A stretch of 64,000 nucleotides of DNA from Lachnospiraceae bacterium (GCA_017503735.1 JAFVSN010000006.1:124001-188000); one strand, 5' to 3'; counted from the first letter of the stretch, positions 43,589 to 53,957 are shown. The notes: generated from the letters alone by a model not told the origin. Numbers and translations are program-made.

Positions 43589-43607
43589 ATTCTAATCTAA
43601 TTCTAAT
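43589..43607. promoter_or_regulatory. 11-bp-spaced direct repeat, probable response-regulator site
   Basis: The octamer ATTCTAAT occurs at 43589-43596 and again at 43600-43607, 11 bp apart, ending 14 bp upstream of the -35 of the DUF4097 promoter. Tandem repeats of one helical turn just upstream of a promoter are the classical layout for OmpR-type activators. Confidence 0.6.
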
Positions 43608-43645
43608 TTTATCATCGCAACATATTTCCGACTTTGTAGAACAAA

Positions 43646-43681
43646 AGGATGCCCTCATGATTCTTATCACAAGGGCATCCT
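43646..43681. terminator. Terminator after glnN
   Basis: AGGATGCCCT and AGGGCATCCT form a perfect 10-bp stem with a 16-base loop. On the minus strand TTTTG follows, about 27 bases past the glnN stop; on the plus strand a T6 run follows a few bases later. Confidence 0.75.
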
Positions 43682-43707
43682 GTATTGTTTTTTATTATTA
43701 CCGTTTC

Positions 43708-45816
43708 TTACTGTTCAAACAGCAAATCGCCGTAACTCGGTACCGGCCAGTCTTTCTTGGCTACCAACATTTCCAGCTTATCAATCGGAGCGCGAAGAGC
43801 TTCCATTGCCGGAACCACATCCATACGGAAATATAAGCCCTGTTCCTTGCCCGGTGTCTTCTTAGCAGCCTCTTCGATGCGAGCCTCCAAAGTCTTCTGT
43901 GCAGCTCTTGCCGTAACCAGAAGCTCGGAAATTTCGGACAGCATGGACGTCTGTACGGTCACATCCGCACCCGGCACTGCCTGGCGAATGGTATTGATGG
44001 AATTTGCCAGCTCCGTGGTGTACTGAATCACCGCCGGGATATACTGCTTCGCAGACATATCCACCATGGTTCTCGCCTCGATATTAATCGCCTTGGAATA
44101 AATCTCGTAGCTGACCTCGGCACGGGAGTGTAACTCTGCCTCGGAAAGTACATGATGCTTTTCGAAAATCCGAACCGTGTTTTCACTGACAAGCGCCGGA
44201 ATGGACTCTACCATGGACGCTATGTTCGGAAGACCTCTCCGCTCTGCCTCCTTGACCCATTCCTCGGAATAACCGTTTCCGCTGAACACGATGCGTTCAT
44301 GCTTTCTGACGGTCTTTGCGATAAGTTCCTTCACTGCGGATTCAAAATCCGTCGCCTGCTCCAGTTCGTCCGCAAACTCGCAGAGAGCCTCTGCCACGAT
44401 GGTATTCAATACGGAATTCACGTCTGCAATGGACATGGAAGAACCTACGGTACGGAACTCAAACTTGTTTCCGGTAAATGCAAACGGAGATGTACGGTTA
44501 CGGTCCATCGCATCCTTCTTCAATGCCGGAAGGGTATGTACACCGGTGTTCAGCTTACCGCCCTTGATAGACTCGGTTGCCTCACCGTTTTCTTTGATCT
44601 GCGCCAAAATATCCTCAAGCTGTTCCCCGAGGAAAATGGAGATAATCGCCGGCGGAGCCTCATGGCCGCCCAATCTGTGATCGTTCCCCGGACAAGATGC
44701 GGAATAACGAAGCAACTCTGCATTCTCGTCCACTGCCTTTAAAATAGCGGATAAGAACAACAGGAAGCGGATATTCTCGTGTGGCTTCTTGGTCGGCTTA
44801 AACAAATTCTCTCCGGTATCCGTCACCATAGACCAGTTATTGTGCTTACCGGAACCGTTTACTCCCGCAAACGGTTTCTCGTGAAGCAAACACTCCATAC
44901 CGTGACGGTTTGCCACCTTCTTCATAACCTCCATAATAAGCTGGTTATGGTCCGTGGCAATATTGGCAATATCGTAAATCGGAGCCAGCTCGTGCTGTGC
45001 CGGAGCCGCCTCGTTATGCTGGGTCTTAGCGGTAATGCCAAGCTTCCACAGCTCTACATTCAATTCCTTCATAAAGGAAGCAACCTTTTCTTTTAACGTA
45101 CCGAAGTAGTGATCATCCATTTCCTGACCCTTCGGCGGCATGGCACCAAACAAAGTACGTCCTGTAAAGATAAGGTCCTTTCTTTTTAAAAACTTTGCCC
45201 GGTCAACCAAGAAGTACTCCTGCTCCGGACCTACGGAACAAGAAATACTCTTCACATCGTCATTACCGAACAATTTCAAAATACGAAGTACCTGGGTATT
45301 TAATGCTTCCATGGAACGAAGAAGCGGTGTCTTCTTATCTAACGCCTCGCCTGTATAGGAACAGAAAGCCGTCGGAATGCAAAGGGTAACTCCCGCAGCA
45401 TCCTCACGTACAAACGCCGGAGAGGTACAATCCCATGCGGTATATCCCCGTGCCTCGAAAGTCGCACGCAATCCACCGTTCGGGAAACTGGAAGCATCGG
45501 ATTCGCCCTTAATGAGCTCTTTCCCGGAAAACTCCATCATAACTTTACCGCCCGGTGCCGGAGAAATAAATGCATCATGCTTTTCCGCAGTGATACCGGT
45601 CATCGGCTGGAACCAGTGAGAATAATGGGTTGCGCCCTTCTCGATTGCCCAATCCTTCATGGCATTTGCTACCACTTCCGCCACCTGTGCATCCAATTCT
45701 TCTCCGTTTTCAATTGTCTTTTTTAGTGCTGCGTATGTTTCTTCCGGAAGGCGTTCTGCCATGACCGTATCGTTAAATACGTCAATTCCGAAAATGTCCG
45801 TTACCTTTTCTGACAT
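43708..45816 (-). CDS. glnN: Glutamine synthetase, type III
   Basis: A 702-residue GSIII, the large dodecameric form common in Clostridia and Bacteroides, joining ammonia and glutamate with ATP. Visible motifs: [14 protein letters not shown] near the N terminus, the metal-site [23 protein letters not shown], and [17 protein letters not shown]; a helical C-terminal extension follows, as is normal for GSIII. The ATG follows GGGAGATTACCGGT. It is 24 bp after mscS, so glnN appears as the last gene of a glgB-mscS-glnN unit. Confidence 0.97.
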   Translation of the reverse strand: MSEKVTDIFGIDVFNDTVMAERLPEETYAALKKTIENGEELDAQVAEVVANAMKDWAIEKGATHYSHWFQPMTGITAEKHDAFISPAPGGKVMMEFSGKELIKGESDASSFPNGGLRATFEARGYTAWDCTSPAFVREDAAGVTLCIPTAFCSYTGEALDKKTPLLRSMEALNTQVLRILKLFGNDDVKSISCSVGPEQEYFLVDRAKFLKRKDLIFTGRTLFGAMPPKGQEMDDHYFGTLKEKVASFMKELNVELWKLGITAKTQHNEAAPAQHELAPIYDIANIATDHNQLIMEVMKKVANRHGMECLLHEKPFAGVNGSGKHNNWSMVTDTGENLFKPTKKPHENIRFLLFLSAILKAVDENAELLRYSASCPGNDHRLGGHEAPPAIISIFLGEQLEDILAQIKENGEATESIKGGKLNTGVHTLPALKKDAMDRNRTSPFAFTGNKFEFRTVGSSMSIADVNSVLNTIVAEALCEFADELEQATDFESAVKELIAKTVRKHERIVFSGNGYSEEWVKEAERRGLPNIASMVESIPALVSENTVRIFEKHHVLSEAELHSRAEVSYEIYSKAINIEARTMVDMSAKQYIPAVIQYTTELANSINTIRQAVPGADVTVQTSMLSEISELLVTARAAQKTLEARIEEAAKKTPGKEQGLYFRMDVVPAMEALRAPIDKLEMLVAKKDWPVPSYGDLLFEQ

Positions 45817-45840
45817 ACCGGTAATCTCCCTTATTATCTC

Positions 45841-46731
45841 TTATTTATTTTTAATCATAACATCCAACTGATTGAACGGAATGCTGATGCCTGCAGCATC
45901 AAATTCTTCTTTTATCTTCTCCGTTACAATCCACTTCGCAGTCCAGTAATCCTTCGCCTCTACCCAAAAACGAAGTCCGACGTTAATAGCACTCTCTCCA
46001 TAGCTATCCACATAAACCTGCACCATATGCGATTCATCTTCCAAAGAATACTCCAAATTTCCTCCGATGTCAAATAAAATCGTTTTTACCTTTTTAATAT
46101 CACTGTCATAATCTACGGAAGCCACCAAATCCACACGACGAATCGGTTCCTGACTTACATTAATCAGATCGCTGTTAGAAAGATTTCCGTTGGGAAGCAC
46201 CACCACACGATTGTCACCGGTACGAAGCTTCGTATAGAAAATATCGATACCGGTAACGGTTCCTTCCATACCGTTTACTACAATATAATCTCCGATACGA
46301 AACGGCTTTAATACAAGAATCAGTACACCACCCGCAAAATTGGATAAACTTCCCTGTAATGCAAGACCGATTGCAAGACCCGCCGAACCTAAAAGTGCGA
46401 TGATGGAGCCGGTTTCGATTCCTACGGTACCTGCCAGGATTACAATTAAAATACCGTACAGCAAGATACGAACCAGAGACATCAAAAAGCTCTGTACTCC
46501 TTCGTCCACCTTGCCCTTTTCCAATGCATGCTTTGTGAGCTTTAATACAAGCTTAATAACCTTCTTACCGATAAACCAGATTAAAAGGGCTACTACAATG
46601 ATCTTTACAATGGCAAACGCCTTCGGCCATGCCGCATCCAAAAAGGATTCTATCACCGAAAAATCCATCTTTTGTTCTACTGCCGCTGCCGTTTGTTCTA
46701 CTGCTGTTGTCGTTTGTTCCGCTACGTTCAT
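45841..46731 (-). CDS. Small-conductance mechanosensitive channel, MscS family
   Basis: A 296-residue channel. An N-terminal ~30-residue Thr/Gln/Ala-rich segment (VEQTAAAVEQ) precedes three helices; the pore helix has ALLGSAGLAIGLALQGSLSNFAGG, the Gly/Ala packing pattern of MscS, followed by the cytosolic beta domain (FRIGDYIVVNGMEGTV, VVLPNGNLSNSDLIN). The ATG at 46731 is eight bases after GGAGG; an earlier TTG lies inside the ribosome site. It follows glgB directly, so osmotic release and glycogen genes are linked here. Confidence 0.93.
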   Translation of the reverse strand: MNVAEQTTTAVEQTAAAVEQKMDFSVIESFLDAAWPKAFAIVKIIVVALLIWFIGKKVIKLVLKLTKHALEKGKVDEGVQSFLMSLVRILLYGILIVILAGTVGIETGSIIALLGSAGLAIGLALQGSLSNFAGGVLILVLKPFRIGDYIVVNGMEGTVTGIDIFYTKLRTGDNRVVVLPNGNLSNSDLINVSQEPIRRVDLVASVDYDSDIKKVKTILFDIGGNLEYSLEDESHMVQVYVDSYGESAINVGLRFWVEAKDYWTAKWIVTEKIKEEFDAAGISIPFNQLDVMIKNK

Positions 46732-46749
46732 CGTTTGTTCCTCCAAAAA

Positions 46750-49101
46750 TTACTTACGTTCGCTCTTTTTCGGCTTGTCTGCCTTCTTAGCAGGTGCCTT
46801 TTCCTTTGCTGTCTTCGCACTCTTCGTTGCAGACACTTTTTCTTTCGTCGTCTTTGCCGTTTTGGTTTCGACAGCCTTCTTTGCCGTCACCTTCTTCGGC
46901 TCTTCTTCCTCACAGGAAAATACCATCATGGAAAGTCCCGGAATCGTCAGCTCGATGGAATTGTCACGGTTGTTCCAATTTACCGGCTTGGACCGCTTCA
47001 TACGCGGATTGCCTTCTCCGTTTCCGCCGAATTCGCTCTTATTACTGTTAAAAATTTCCTTAAACTTACCGGCAAACGGTACTCCCACGCGATAATCGGT
47101 ATGGGTTACCGGCGTAAAGTTACATACCACAAGAAGCTGTTCCTTACTGTCCCTGGAACGACGAAGGAATGTGATAATACTGCGTTCCGCATCCATACAG
47201 TCAATCCATTCAAAACCTTCCTGCAAATAGTCTCCCTCATACATCGCCGGGTGAGAGGTATACAGATGGTTCAATGCTTTATAGTATGTCTGCATCTGAC
47301 CGTGAGACTCGTACTGCTCGGTCAATTCCCATTCCAGACTCTTTGCCTCGTTCCACTCCGCAAACTGGGCAAAATCCTGTCCCATAAACAATAATTTTTT
47401 GCCCGGATGTGTCATCATATAGCCGTAAGCCACGCGAAGATTATCAAACTTCTGCTCATAGGTACCCGGCATCTTATTTACCATAGAGCCCTTCCCGTGT
47501 ACCACCTCATCATGGGAAAGTACCAATACGAAATTCTCACTATGGGCATACATAATACTGAACGTCAGAGCTCCCTGATTTCCCTTTCTGTAAATCGGGT
47601 CCGACTTCATATAGTTGGTAAAGTCGTTCATCCAACCCATATTCCACTTATAATCAAATCCGAGACCGCCGTCTTCCACAGCATGGGTTACCATCGGCCA
47701 TGCGGTAGATTCCTCCGCAATCATCACAACCCCCGGATTCCGCTTTTTCATCATGGAATTTAAATGTTTAAACAATTCAATGGCTTCTAAATTCTCGTTT
47801 CCGCCGTACCGGTTGGCAACCCAGCCTCCATCCTGCTTTCCGTAATCCAAATACAGCATGGATGCCACCGCATCAATACGGATACCGTCCGCATGGAACT
47901 CCTCAGCCCAATACATGGCATTGGCAATTAAGAAATTGGATACTTGCGGTCTGCCGTAATTAAAAATCAACGTTCCCCAATGCGGATGACTTCCCTGGCG
48001 CGGGTCCTTATGCTCATAAAGACAAGTACCGTCAAACTCTGCAAGTCCGAAGGTGTCTCTCGGGAAATGGGCCGGTACCCAGTCCAAAATCACACCGATT
48101 CCCTGCTCATGCATATGGTTAATAAAAAATTTAAAATCCTCCGGTGTACCGTAACGAGCCGTCGGAGCATAATAACCGGTCACCTGATAGCCCCAGGAAC
48201 CGTCAAACGGATGCTCCATCACCGGAAGTAACTCGATATGGGTATACCCCATCTTCTTTACATACTTTGCCACCATTACCGCCAACTCGCGATAATTGAA
48301 AAAGCTGCCGTCTTCCTCCGTCGGCTTTTTAAAGGAACCCAGATGAAGCTCATAAATTGCCATCGGCTTTTCTTTGGAAGTATTTTTTGCTTTTTCTTTC
48401 TGCCATAGATCATCCTTCCATACAAAAGAGGAAGAATCGGACACTACCGAAGCAGTATCCGGACGCTTCTGCGCCGCAAAGGCATATGGGTCGGCCTTCA
48501 ACACCGTAAGTCCGCCCTTTCTCTTTATCTCATACTTGTAAATATCACCTTGTTTTATCCCCGGTACGAACAGTTCAAAAATACCGTACTTCTCGTGCCG
48601 ATGCATCGGAAGACGTCTGCCGTCCCAGAAATTAAAATCTCCCACGACACTGACGCGGATGGCATTCGGAGCCCATACCGCAAACCGAACCCCTTCCACA
48701 CCGTCCACGGTCATCGGGTGCGCCCCCAGCATCTTATAGGCTTCGTAATGAATCCCGTCGGAAAACGCTTCCATCTCTTTCCCGGAAAGTGTCGGCGCAA
48801 AGCGGTAACAATCCTCAACCTCCACTTGCGTCTCACCGTAAGTCACACGGTACCGGTAGGTTTTTACGTTCTTTTGTTCCAGCCATACCGCAAAAAAGCC
48901 GGCTTCATCCGCACACTCCATCGGATATTCTTTTGCCCGGTAAAGAACACTGACTTTGCTGGCATCCGGAAAAAAAGCCTGTATTAAAGTTCCGTCTTCC
49001 GAGTGATGTGCACCCAAAAACTCATAAGGCTTGTCCTCTTCCGCATAAACAACCGCTTCAATTCTTGCCCAATTCATTTTGTCGTACAATGTTTTCTCCA
49101 T
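46750..49101 (-). CDS. glgB: 1,4-alpha-glucan branching enzyme with Lys/Ala-rich C-terminal tail
   Basis: A 783-residue glycogen branching enzyme. CBM48-type N domain (about 120-210, VWAPNAIRVSVVGDFNFWDG), GH13 core with LPVMEHPFDGSWGYQ, catalytic DGIRIDAVASM and MIAEESTAW, and VLSHDEVVHGKGSM. The enzyme proper ends near residue 730 (MVFSC). Residues 731-783 are a highly basic tail with repeats like KTAKTTKEK, SAKTAKEKA and PAKKADKPKK, resembling histone H1-like proteins and not usual for GlgB. The reading frame is intact. No other glycogen gene is in the window. Confidence 0.96.
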   Translation of the reverse strand: MEKTLYDKMNWARIEAVVYAEEDKPYEFLGAHHSEDGTLIQAFFPDASKVSVLYRAKEYPMECADEAGFFAVWLEQKNVKTYRYRVTYGETQVEVEDCYRFAPTLSGKEMEAFSDGIHYEAYKMLGAHPMTVDGVEGVRFAVWAPNAIRVSVVGDFNFWDGRRLPMHRHEKYGIFELFVPGIKQGDIYKYEIKRKGGLTVLKADPYAFAAQKRPDTASVVSDSSSFVWKDDLWQKEKAKNTSKEKPMAIYELHLGSFKKPTEEDGSFFNYRELAVMVAKYVKKMGYTHIELLPVMEHPFDGSWGYQVTGYYAPTARYGTPEDFKFFINHMHEQGIGVILDWVPAHFPRDTFGLAEFDGTCLYEHKDPRQGSHPHWGTLIFNYGRPQVSNFLIANAMYWAEEFHADGIRIDAVASMLYLDYGKQDGGWVANRYGGNENLEAIELFKHLNSMMKKRNPGVVMIAEESTAWPMVTHAVEDGGLGFDYKWNMGWMNDFTNYMKSDPIYRKGNQGALTFSIMYAHSENFVLVLSHDEVVHGKGSMVNKMPGTYEQKFDNLRVAYGYMMTHPGKKLLFMGQDFAQFAEWNEAKSLEWELTEQYESHGQMQTYYKALNHLYTSHPAMYEGDYLQEGFEWIDCMDAERSIITFLRRSRDSKEQLLVVCNFTPVTHTDYRVGVPFAGKFKEIFNSNKSEFGGNGEGNPRMKRSKPVNWNNRDNSIELTIPGLSMMVFSCEEEEPKKVTAKKAVETKTAKTTKEKVSATKSAKTAKEKAPAKKADKPKKSERK

Positions 49102-49147
49102 AGAACCCTCCTAACCAAACTTTGCAGAACTTCTTTTCCTTTTCTAC

Positions 49148-49819
49148 TTATTCGTTATACCAGCGGTCGACCCCCGATTCCTCATCCGTTTCCTCTTCCT
49201 GCGGCATATAACGCTTAAAAATGTGTTCCATCGGGAACGTAATAATCAATGTGTAAATCCCCGGAAGGAAAATAATCAACGGAGGCATGTAGAAAAACGA
49301 AAAATACAACATTACAGCCGTTCCCACAAACAGAACCGCCATCAATAACGTCCACAAAATATGACGAACCGACAGGAAAAAGGACCATTTAAACAAATTC
49401 TTTACCGTAACCGTAAACCGGGAAAGCACCGGGAAAATATAAACCGCGGTAAACACAGAAAAAATGGCCAACACCAAAAAGAAACCGATTAACATACTTC
49501 CATACTTGGAACCTGTCTTGGAAAGCTCCAATGCATAAGTAAAATCAATATACATTACAACCACCAGTACGGCATACACCACCGTACAGATGGCTCCCTG
49601 TTTAAAATTCAGTTTAAAAGAGCGGAAAAACTCCTTAAACAAATAACTGCGTTCTCTGCGAATTACCTTCATCATGGTGTAATACAGCGCCGTACTTGCC
49701 GGACCGATGGTAATAATCGGAACACAGAACAACAACCAGAGAAGACCGAGAATCATCACATCGAAAATCTTACTCATCAAAACAAAAAACTTGTTGTCAG
49801 AACTAAAAAAAGCACTCAT
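49148..49819 (-). CDS. YesL/DUF624 family membrane protein
   Basis: A 223-residue protein with five to six hydrophobic segments. VMILGLLWLLFCVPIITIGPASTALYYTMMKVIR contains the DUF624 hallmark (CVPIITIGPASTALYY), found in Bacillus YesL near carbohydrate-uptake genes. The ATG at 49819 follows AAGGAAGGATAGTAAG; a longer frame from an upstream GTG has no ribosome site. It lies 46 bp before glgB and may be the first gene of that unit. Confidence 0.9.
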   Translation of the reverse strand: MSAFFSSDNKFFVLMSKIFDVMILGLLWLLFCVPIITIGPASTALYYTMMKVIRRERSYLFKEFFRSFKLNFKQGAICTVVYAVLVVVMYIDFTYALELSKTGSKYGSMLIGFFLVLAIFSVFTAVYIFPVLSRFTVTVKNLFKWSFFLSVRHILWTLLMAVLFVGTAVMLYFSFFYMPPLIIFLPGIYTLIITFPMEHIFKRYMPQEEETDEESGVDRWYNE

Positions 49820-49911
49820 CTTACTATCCTTCCTTTTTCTCGCCACAGCATATGCGTCCCCTACTCACACTTCGTCCTGTGTCATATTATTTTAATCCAT
49901 TTTACCATACT

Positions 49912-51630
49912 TTACTGAAACTGTGAAGCATAAAGTTTATAATAAAACCCTTGTTTTTGCATTAATTCCGTATGGGTTCCGCTCTCCTCTATGGTTCCGT
50001 TATTCACAACAATAATGTTGTCCGCGTTTTGTATGGTAGAAAGTCTGTGTGCAATCACAAAACAGGTTTTCCCCTCCATTAACTTTAACATAGCCGCCCG
50101 GATACGAAGCTCCGTCCGCGTATCTACATTTGAGGTTGCCTCATCCAAAATCAACATATTCGCTTCGGATAACATGGCTCTTGCAATGGTCAGCAACTGC
50201 TTCTGCCCCTTGGAAAGATTTACTCCGTCCTCCGTAATTACGGTATCATAACCGGCCGGCAGACGTTTTACAAACTCGTGTACTCCCGCCGCCTTTGCCG
50301 CCGCAATGACCTCTTCCCTGGTGGCCGAATCCCTTCCGTATGCGATATTTTCATGAACCGTCCCTTCAAACACCCAGGTATCCTGTAACACCATGGCATA
50401 AGAAGACCGCAAACTCTTCATTGTCACCTCCCGGTTTTCGTAGCCGTCCACCCGGATTTTGCCGCTTTGCGGATCATAAAAACGCATGAGAAGATTGATA
50501 ATCGTTGTTTTTCCGGCTCCCGTAGGACCTACGATTGCCACCAGTTGTCCCGGCTTTGCCTCCATGGACCAGTCTTTGATAATCGGCTTTTCCGGCACAT
50601 AGGAAAAATCCACATGCTCCATGGTTACATTTCCCTTCACTCCGGAAAGCTCTGTCGCACCGTAAATATCCTCCGCTTCCGTCGGTTCCTCAATGACACG
50701 GAATACCCGCTCCGCTGCGGAAAGTGCCGATTGAATTTCACTGACCACATTGGCCAGTTCGTTAATCGGGCCGGAAAATTTTCGGGAATACAGCACAAAG
50801 GAAGAAATGTCACCAAGGGACAATCTCTTTAACAAATACAGCACCGAACCTGCCACCGTCACTGCAGTCAGAGAACAGTTATTGATGAAATTCACCGTCG
50901 GACCGATCATACTGCCATAGTATTCCGCATTATAGTACGCCGTAACCGCTTCTTCGTTTTTTTCATCAAACCGGCTTGTCATAACCCGTTCTTTTGCATA
51001 GGCCTGTATGGTCTTCTGCCCCGTAATCAGTTCTTCCACCATACCGTTTAATTCCCCGGCTTTCGCGGAACGCTTTCTGAACATCGGCTTTGTTTTCTTT
51101 GCCATAAACCGGGTATAATATACCGACAACGGTATCATTAAAAACATAACCACCACAAGAGGCGGCGAAATAATCACCATCATTACCAACGAACCGATGA
51201 CGGTAACAAGCCCGGCCACCACCTGTACAAAATCATTGGATACCGAAGTGGAAATTACATCAATATCATAAGACACGCGGCTAATAATATCGCCTGCCTG
51301 ATTCCGGTCAAAATATCCCACCGGAAGCGAAAGGAGACGATCAAACACCTGCTGCCGCATCCGTGCTGCCATGCGTTGCGCAATCCGCAGCATCAAAATC
51401 GACAATGCATAAGAAAGTACCGCCGACACCACATAAAAGGCAATCATCCAACCCGCATAATACCATACGGTATCAAAATCTACCTTGCCTTTTCCCGGAG
51501 CAATGGCATCCACCGCTTTTCCGGACAGGGACGGTCCCACCAAAGCCAGAAGATTACTGGACACAGCCAGCACCAGGGCAAGAAGCAGATGAAATTTGTA
51601 GTTTGCCATGTAACGTAATAATCGTTTCAT
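49912..51630 (-). CDS. ABC exporter, transmembrane-ATPase half, canonical partner
   Basis: A 572-residue six-helix exporter half with its own ATPase. Walker A GPTGAGKTT, signature LSKGQKQLLTIARAM, Walker B MLILDEATSNVDTRTE with the catalytic Glu, and switch His in VIAHRLSTI. The substrate-loop basic motif and EVMTSRFDEKNEE lie in the coupling region. It begins ten bases after the other half-exporter at 51640, with which it should form a heterodimer of the TM287/288 or BmrCD kind. Drug or lipid export is likely; the substrate is unknown. Confidence 0.93.
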   Translation of the reverse strand: MKRLLRYMANYKFHLLLALVLAVSSNLLALVGPSLSGKAVDAIAPGKGKVDFDTVWYYAGWMIAFYVVSAVLSYALSILMLRIAQRMAARMRQQVFDRLLSLPVGYFDRNQAGDIISRVSYDIDVISTSVSNDFVQVVAGLVTVIGSLVMMVIISPPLVVVMFLMIPLSVYYTRFMAKKTKPMFRKRSAKAGELNGMVEELITGQKTIQAYAKERVMTSRFDEKNEEAVTAYYNAEYYGSMIGPTVNFINNCSLTAVTVAGSVLYLLKRLSLGDISSFVLYSRKFSGPINELANVVSEIQSALSAAERVFRVIEEPTEAEDIYGATELSGVKGNVTMEHVDFSYVPEKPIIKDWSMEAKPGQLVAIVGPTGAGKTTIINLLMRFYDPQSGKIRVDGYENREVTMKSLRSSYAMVLQDTWVFEGTVHENIAYGRDSATREEVIAAAKAAGVHEFVKRLPAGYDTVITEDGVNLSKGQKQLLTIARAMLSEANMLILDEATSNVDTRTELRIRAAMLKLMEGKTCFVIAHRLSTIQNADNIIVVNNGTIEESGTHTELMQKQGFYYKLYASQFQ

Positions 51631-51639
51631 CCTTGCCCC

Positions 51640-53379
51640 CTATTCCACATCGCCCATTTGCTGTTCGGCAATTTCGCGATATACTTCACATTGTTTCATC
51701 AATTCCTCATGGGTACCGTAACCGATACATTCTCCCTCATCAAGCACCAGAATATGCGTCATCTGCATTACGGAAGATGCCCGTTGTGCCACGAGAATCG
51801 TCGTGGTATCCCCATAGTTTTCCCTGATATTTTTACGAATCGTGGCATCGGTACGATAATCTAACGCTGAGGAGGCATCATCCAAAAGCAACACCTCCGG
51901 TGTACCTGCCAGGGCCCGCGCCACCAAAAGACGTTGCCTTTGTCCGCCGGACAAATCAGCTCCCTTGATTGCCGCCTTATGAGAATATCCCTCTTCCTTT
52001 CCGGCAATAAATCCGGATGCCAATGCATGCTCCGCTGCCCGTGCAACCGCTTCATCCTCCATCTGTCTGCCGAAGGCAATGTTCTCCCTTAAGGTATCCG
52101 CAAACACCACATCGTTTTGAAAAACCACACCGAACCGTTCCCGAAGTTCGGAGAGCGAAAGCTCTCTGATATCGGTTCCGTCAATCAGAATTTGTCCTTC
52201 CGTCACATCATAAAACCGCATCAAAAGATTTAAAAGAGTCGTCTTTCCGCTACCGGTGGCACCGATAATCCCGAGACTCTCCCCATGGGCAATTCGGAAA
52301 GAAATGTCCTTGATACAATATTTTTCCGTTTCTCCTTGTGCTGCATGATAACCGAAAGAAACCTTCTTAAACTCAATGTGCGGCACCTCCTTTCCCGGAC
52401 GCGTCGCAAACTCCTCTGCCTGTGAAACAAGTAACTCCGCCGGTGCAGAAAGAACCTCATCGATACGCACCGCAGAAGCGGTGGCTTTGGAAGCCACCAT
52501 AAAAATACGGTTAATCATAATCACCGCATTTAGAATCATCGTAAAGTAAGAAAGGAACGCCACAATCTTTCCCGGCTCACTGGCACCCCCGTTTACCCGG
52601 TATGCCCCCACAATAACAACCAGTGTCAAACCGATATTTAACAACAGACCCATAAGCGGTCCCGACAATGCCATTACGCTTCCCGCATGCAGTTCTCTTG
52701 TAAGCATACCATCATTGGCTTCACCGAAACGTTTCTTCTCATATTCGGTTTTCGACAGTGCTTTTATTACCCGGATACCGGAAATATTTTCCCGCATAAT
52801 CCGCACCATGGAATCCATGGAAGCCTGTACTTTTTTGTATAAGGGAATTCCCTTTCTTGAAATATAAAAAATCAGCCCGCCGAGAATCGGCAAAAGAATC
52901 ACCAGAACCAGTGTCAGCACCGGCTCCATGGTCAAAGTAATGATAATACCGCCGATCAGAATCATCGGTGCACGTACACCCAGTCGTTGCATCATCCCCA
53001 CCATATGATGAATGTTATAGGTATCGGAAGTCATGCGGGACACCAAAGACGGAATATGTAGCGCATCGGTCTGATTTCCCGACAATTCCATGGTTTTTAC
53101 GAACAAATCATGGCGTACCGCTCTGGTCACATCCCTTGCTACCAAAGAAGCTTTTCTGTTTGCCCAGATATTACAATACCTTGCCGCCAAAGCCAAAAAC
53201 AACATAACGGCACCCCAATAAAGCACCGGCCGGATTTTTCCTAACGGTACAACTTCATCCAATATGTACGACAACACCCAGGGCAGACCAAGGTCCGCAA
53301 AAGTTCCCGTAATCTTAATCAGAAAGCCGTACAGCATCCGTAAGGTGTACGGCTTACAATATCTGATAATTAACTTCAT
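51640..53379 (-). CDS. ABC exporter, transmembrane-ATPase half, degenerate partner
   Basis: A 579-residue half-exporter. Walker A GATGSGKTT and signature LSGGQRQRLLVARAL are standard, but Walker B reads VLLLDDASSALD: Asp replaces the catalytic Glu, and the switch position is Q (VAQRASSV) instead of His. Such a degenerate ATP site is the rule in one half of heterodimeric exporters, which supports pairing with the gene at 49912. The ATG follows AAGGAGATAGTTG; five bases separate it from the unknown membrane protein gene upstream. Confidence 0.93.
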   Translation of the reverse strand: MKLIIRYCKPYTLRMLYGFLIKITGTFADLGLPWVLSYILDEVVPLGKIRPVLYWGAVMLFLALAARYCNIWANRKASLVARDVTRAVRHDLFVKTMELSGNQTDALHIPSLVSRMTSDTYNIHHMVGMMQRLGVRAPMILIGGIIITLTMEPVLTLVLVILLPILGGLIFYISRKGIPLYKKVQASMDSMVRIMRENISGIRVIKALSKTEYEKKRFGEANDGMLTRELHAGSVMALSGPLMGLLLNIGLTLVVIVGAYRVNGGASEPGKIVAFLSYFTMILNAVIMINRIFMVASKATASAVRIDEVLSAPAELLVSQAEEFATRPGKEVPHIEFKKVSFGYHAAQGETEKYCIKDISFRIAHGESLGIIGATGSGKTTLLNLLMRFYDVTEGQILIDGTDIRELSLSELRERFGVVFQNDVVFADTLRENIAFGRQMEDEAVARAAEHALASGFIAGKEEGYSHKAAIKGADLSGGQRQRLLVARALAGTPEVLLLDDASSALDYRTDATIRKNIRENYGDTTTILVAQRASSVMQMTHILVLDEGECIGYGTHEELMKQCEVYREIAEQQMGDVE

Positions 53380-53383
53380 GCAA

Positions 53384-53926
53384 CTATCTCCTTGCAGCTT
53401 CCCGTGCTTTCCTCTTTGCTACACACCACCGGTTTCCCCACAAAAAGAACAACCAGTGTACTACACGCATTACAAAATGAATCAGCGGCAATATCACATA
53501 CCGGTATCCGTTCGTTTCCGACAGATATAGGTATTCGTAATCTCTTAAAACAATCGTCTTACGCAGGAATAAATCCAACGCAAGAGTACCTTCGTTTGCC
53601 GGAAGATTCAATAACACGTAAATCTCTAACAATACATACCACAATGCAAACATAAGACCGGAAAACAAAACCGCCCCCAAAAGGAGCTTCCATGCCTTTA
53701 TTTTCCCGTACTCTTTTCCTGCGGTTATGATATAGCCTGCCAACAAAAACAACAACGGAACCAAAAATACCTCTAAAACAATCCAGACGGTTATCTCCGG
53801 CTTTCCTCCGTCGTTTCCTATATTACGGATTTTGGAAAACATTGCCGTTATGATCGAAATCACTATATAAGCAACACTTGCCCATAAAACACATGATACA
53901 CTTTTCTTTTTCGTTTCCGTTTCCAT
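53384..53926 (-). CDS. Four-helix membrane protein preceding an ABC exporter
   Basis: A 180-residue protein with about four hydrophobic segments (near 12-30, 46-66, 80-105, 145-165) and a basic C terminus (KRKAREAARR). No family recognised. It ends four bases before the degenerate exporter half and starts behind ACGGAGGATAGA, so it is the first gene of a three-gene exporter operon and may be an accessory or immunity protein (inference). A hairpin lies in its leader at 53958-53980. Confidence 0.75.
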   Translation of the reverse strand: METETKKKSVSCVLWASVAYIVISIITAMFSKIRNIGNDGGKPEITVWIVLEVFLVPLLFLLAGYIITAGKEYGKIKAWKLLLGAVLFSGLMFALWYVLLEIYVLLNLPANEGTLALDLFLRKTIVLRDYEYLYLSETNGYRYVILPLIHFVMRVVHWLFFLWGNRWCVAKRKAREAARR

Positions 53927-53957
53927 TCTATCCTCCGTTTATCTGAATCGTAAGAAA

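Noticed and set aside
46753-46910. Frameshift or fused second gene at the end of glgB
   Set aside because: The frame is continuous, and mscS has its own ribosome site and ATG after the glgB stop.
46340-47394. Two long plus-strand frames (251 and 240 codons) opposite mscS and glgB
   Set aside because: They are Phe/Cys/Arg/Ser-rich reflections of the real genes, especially of the Lys/Ala tail of GlgB.
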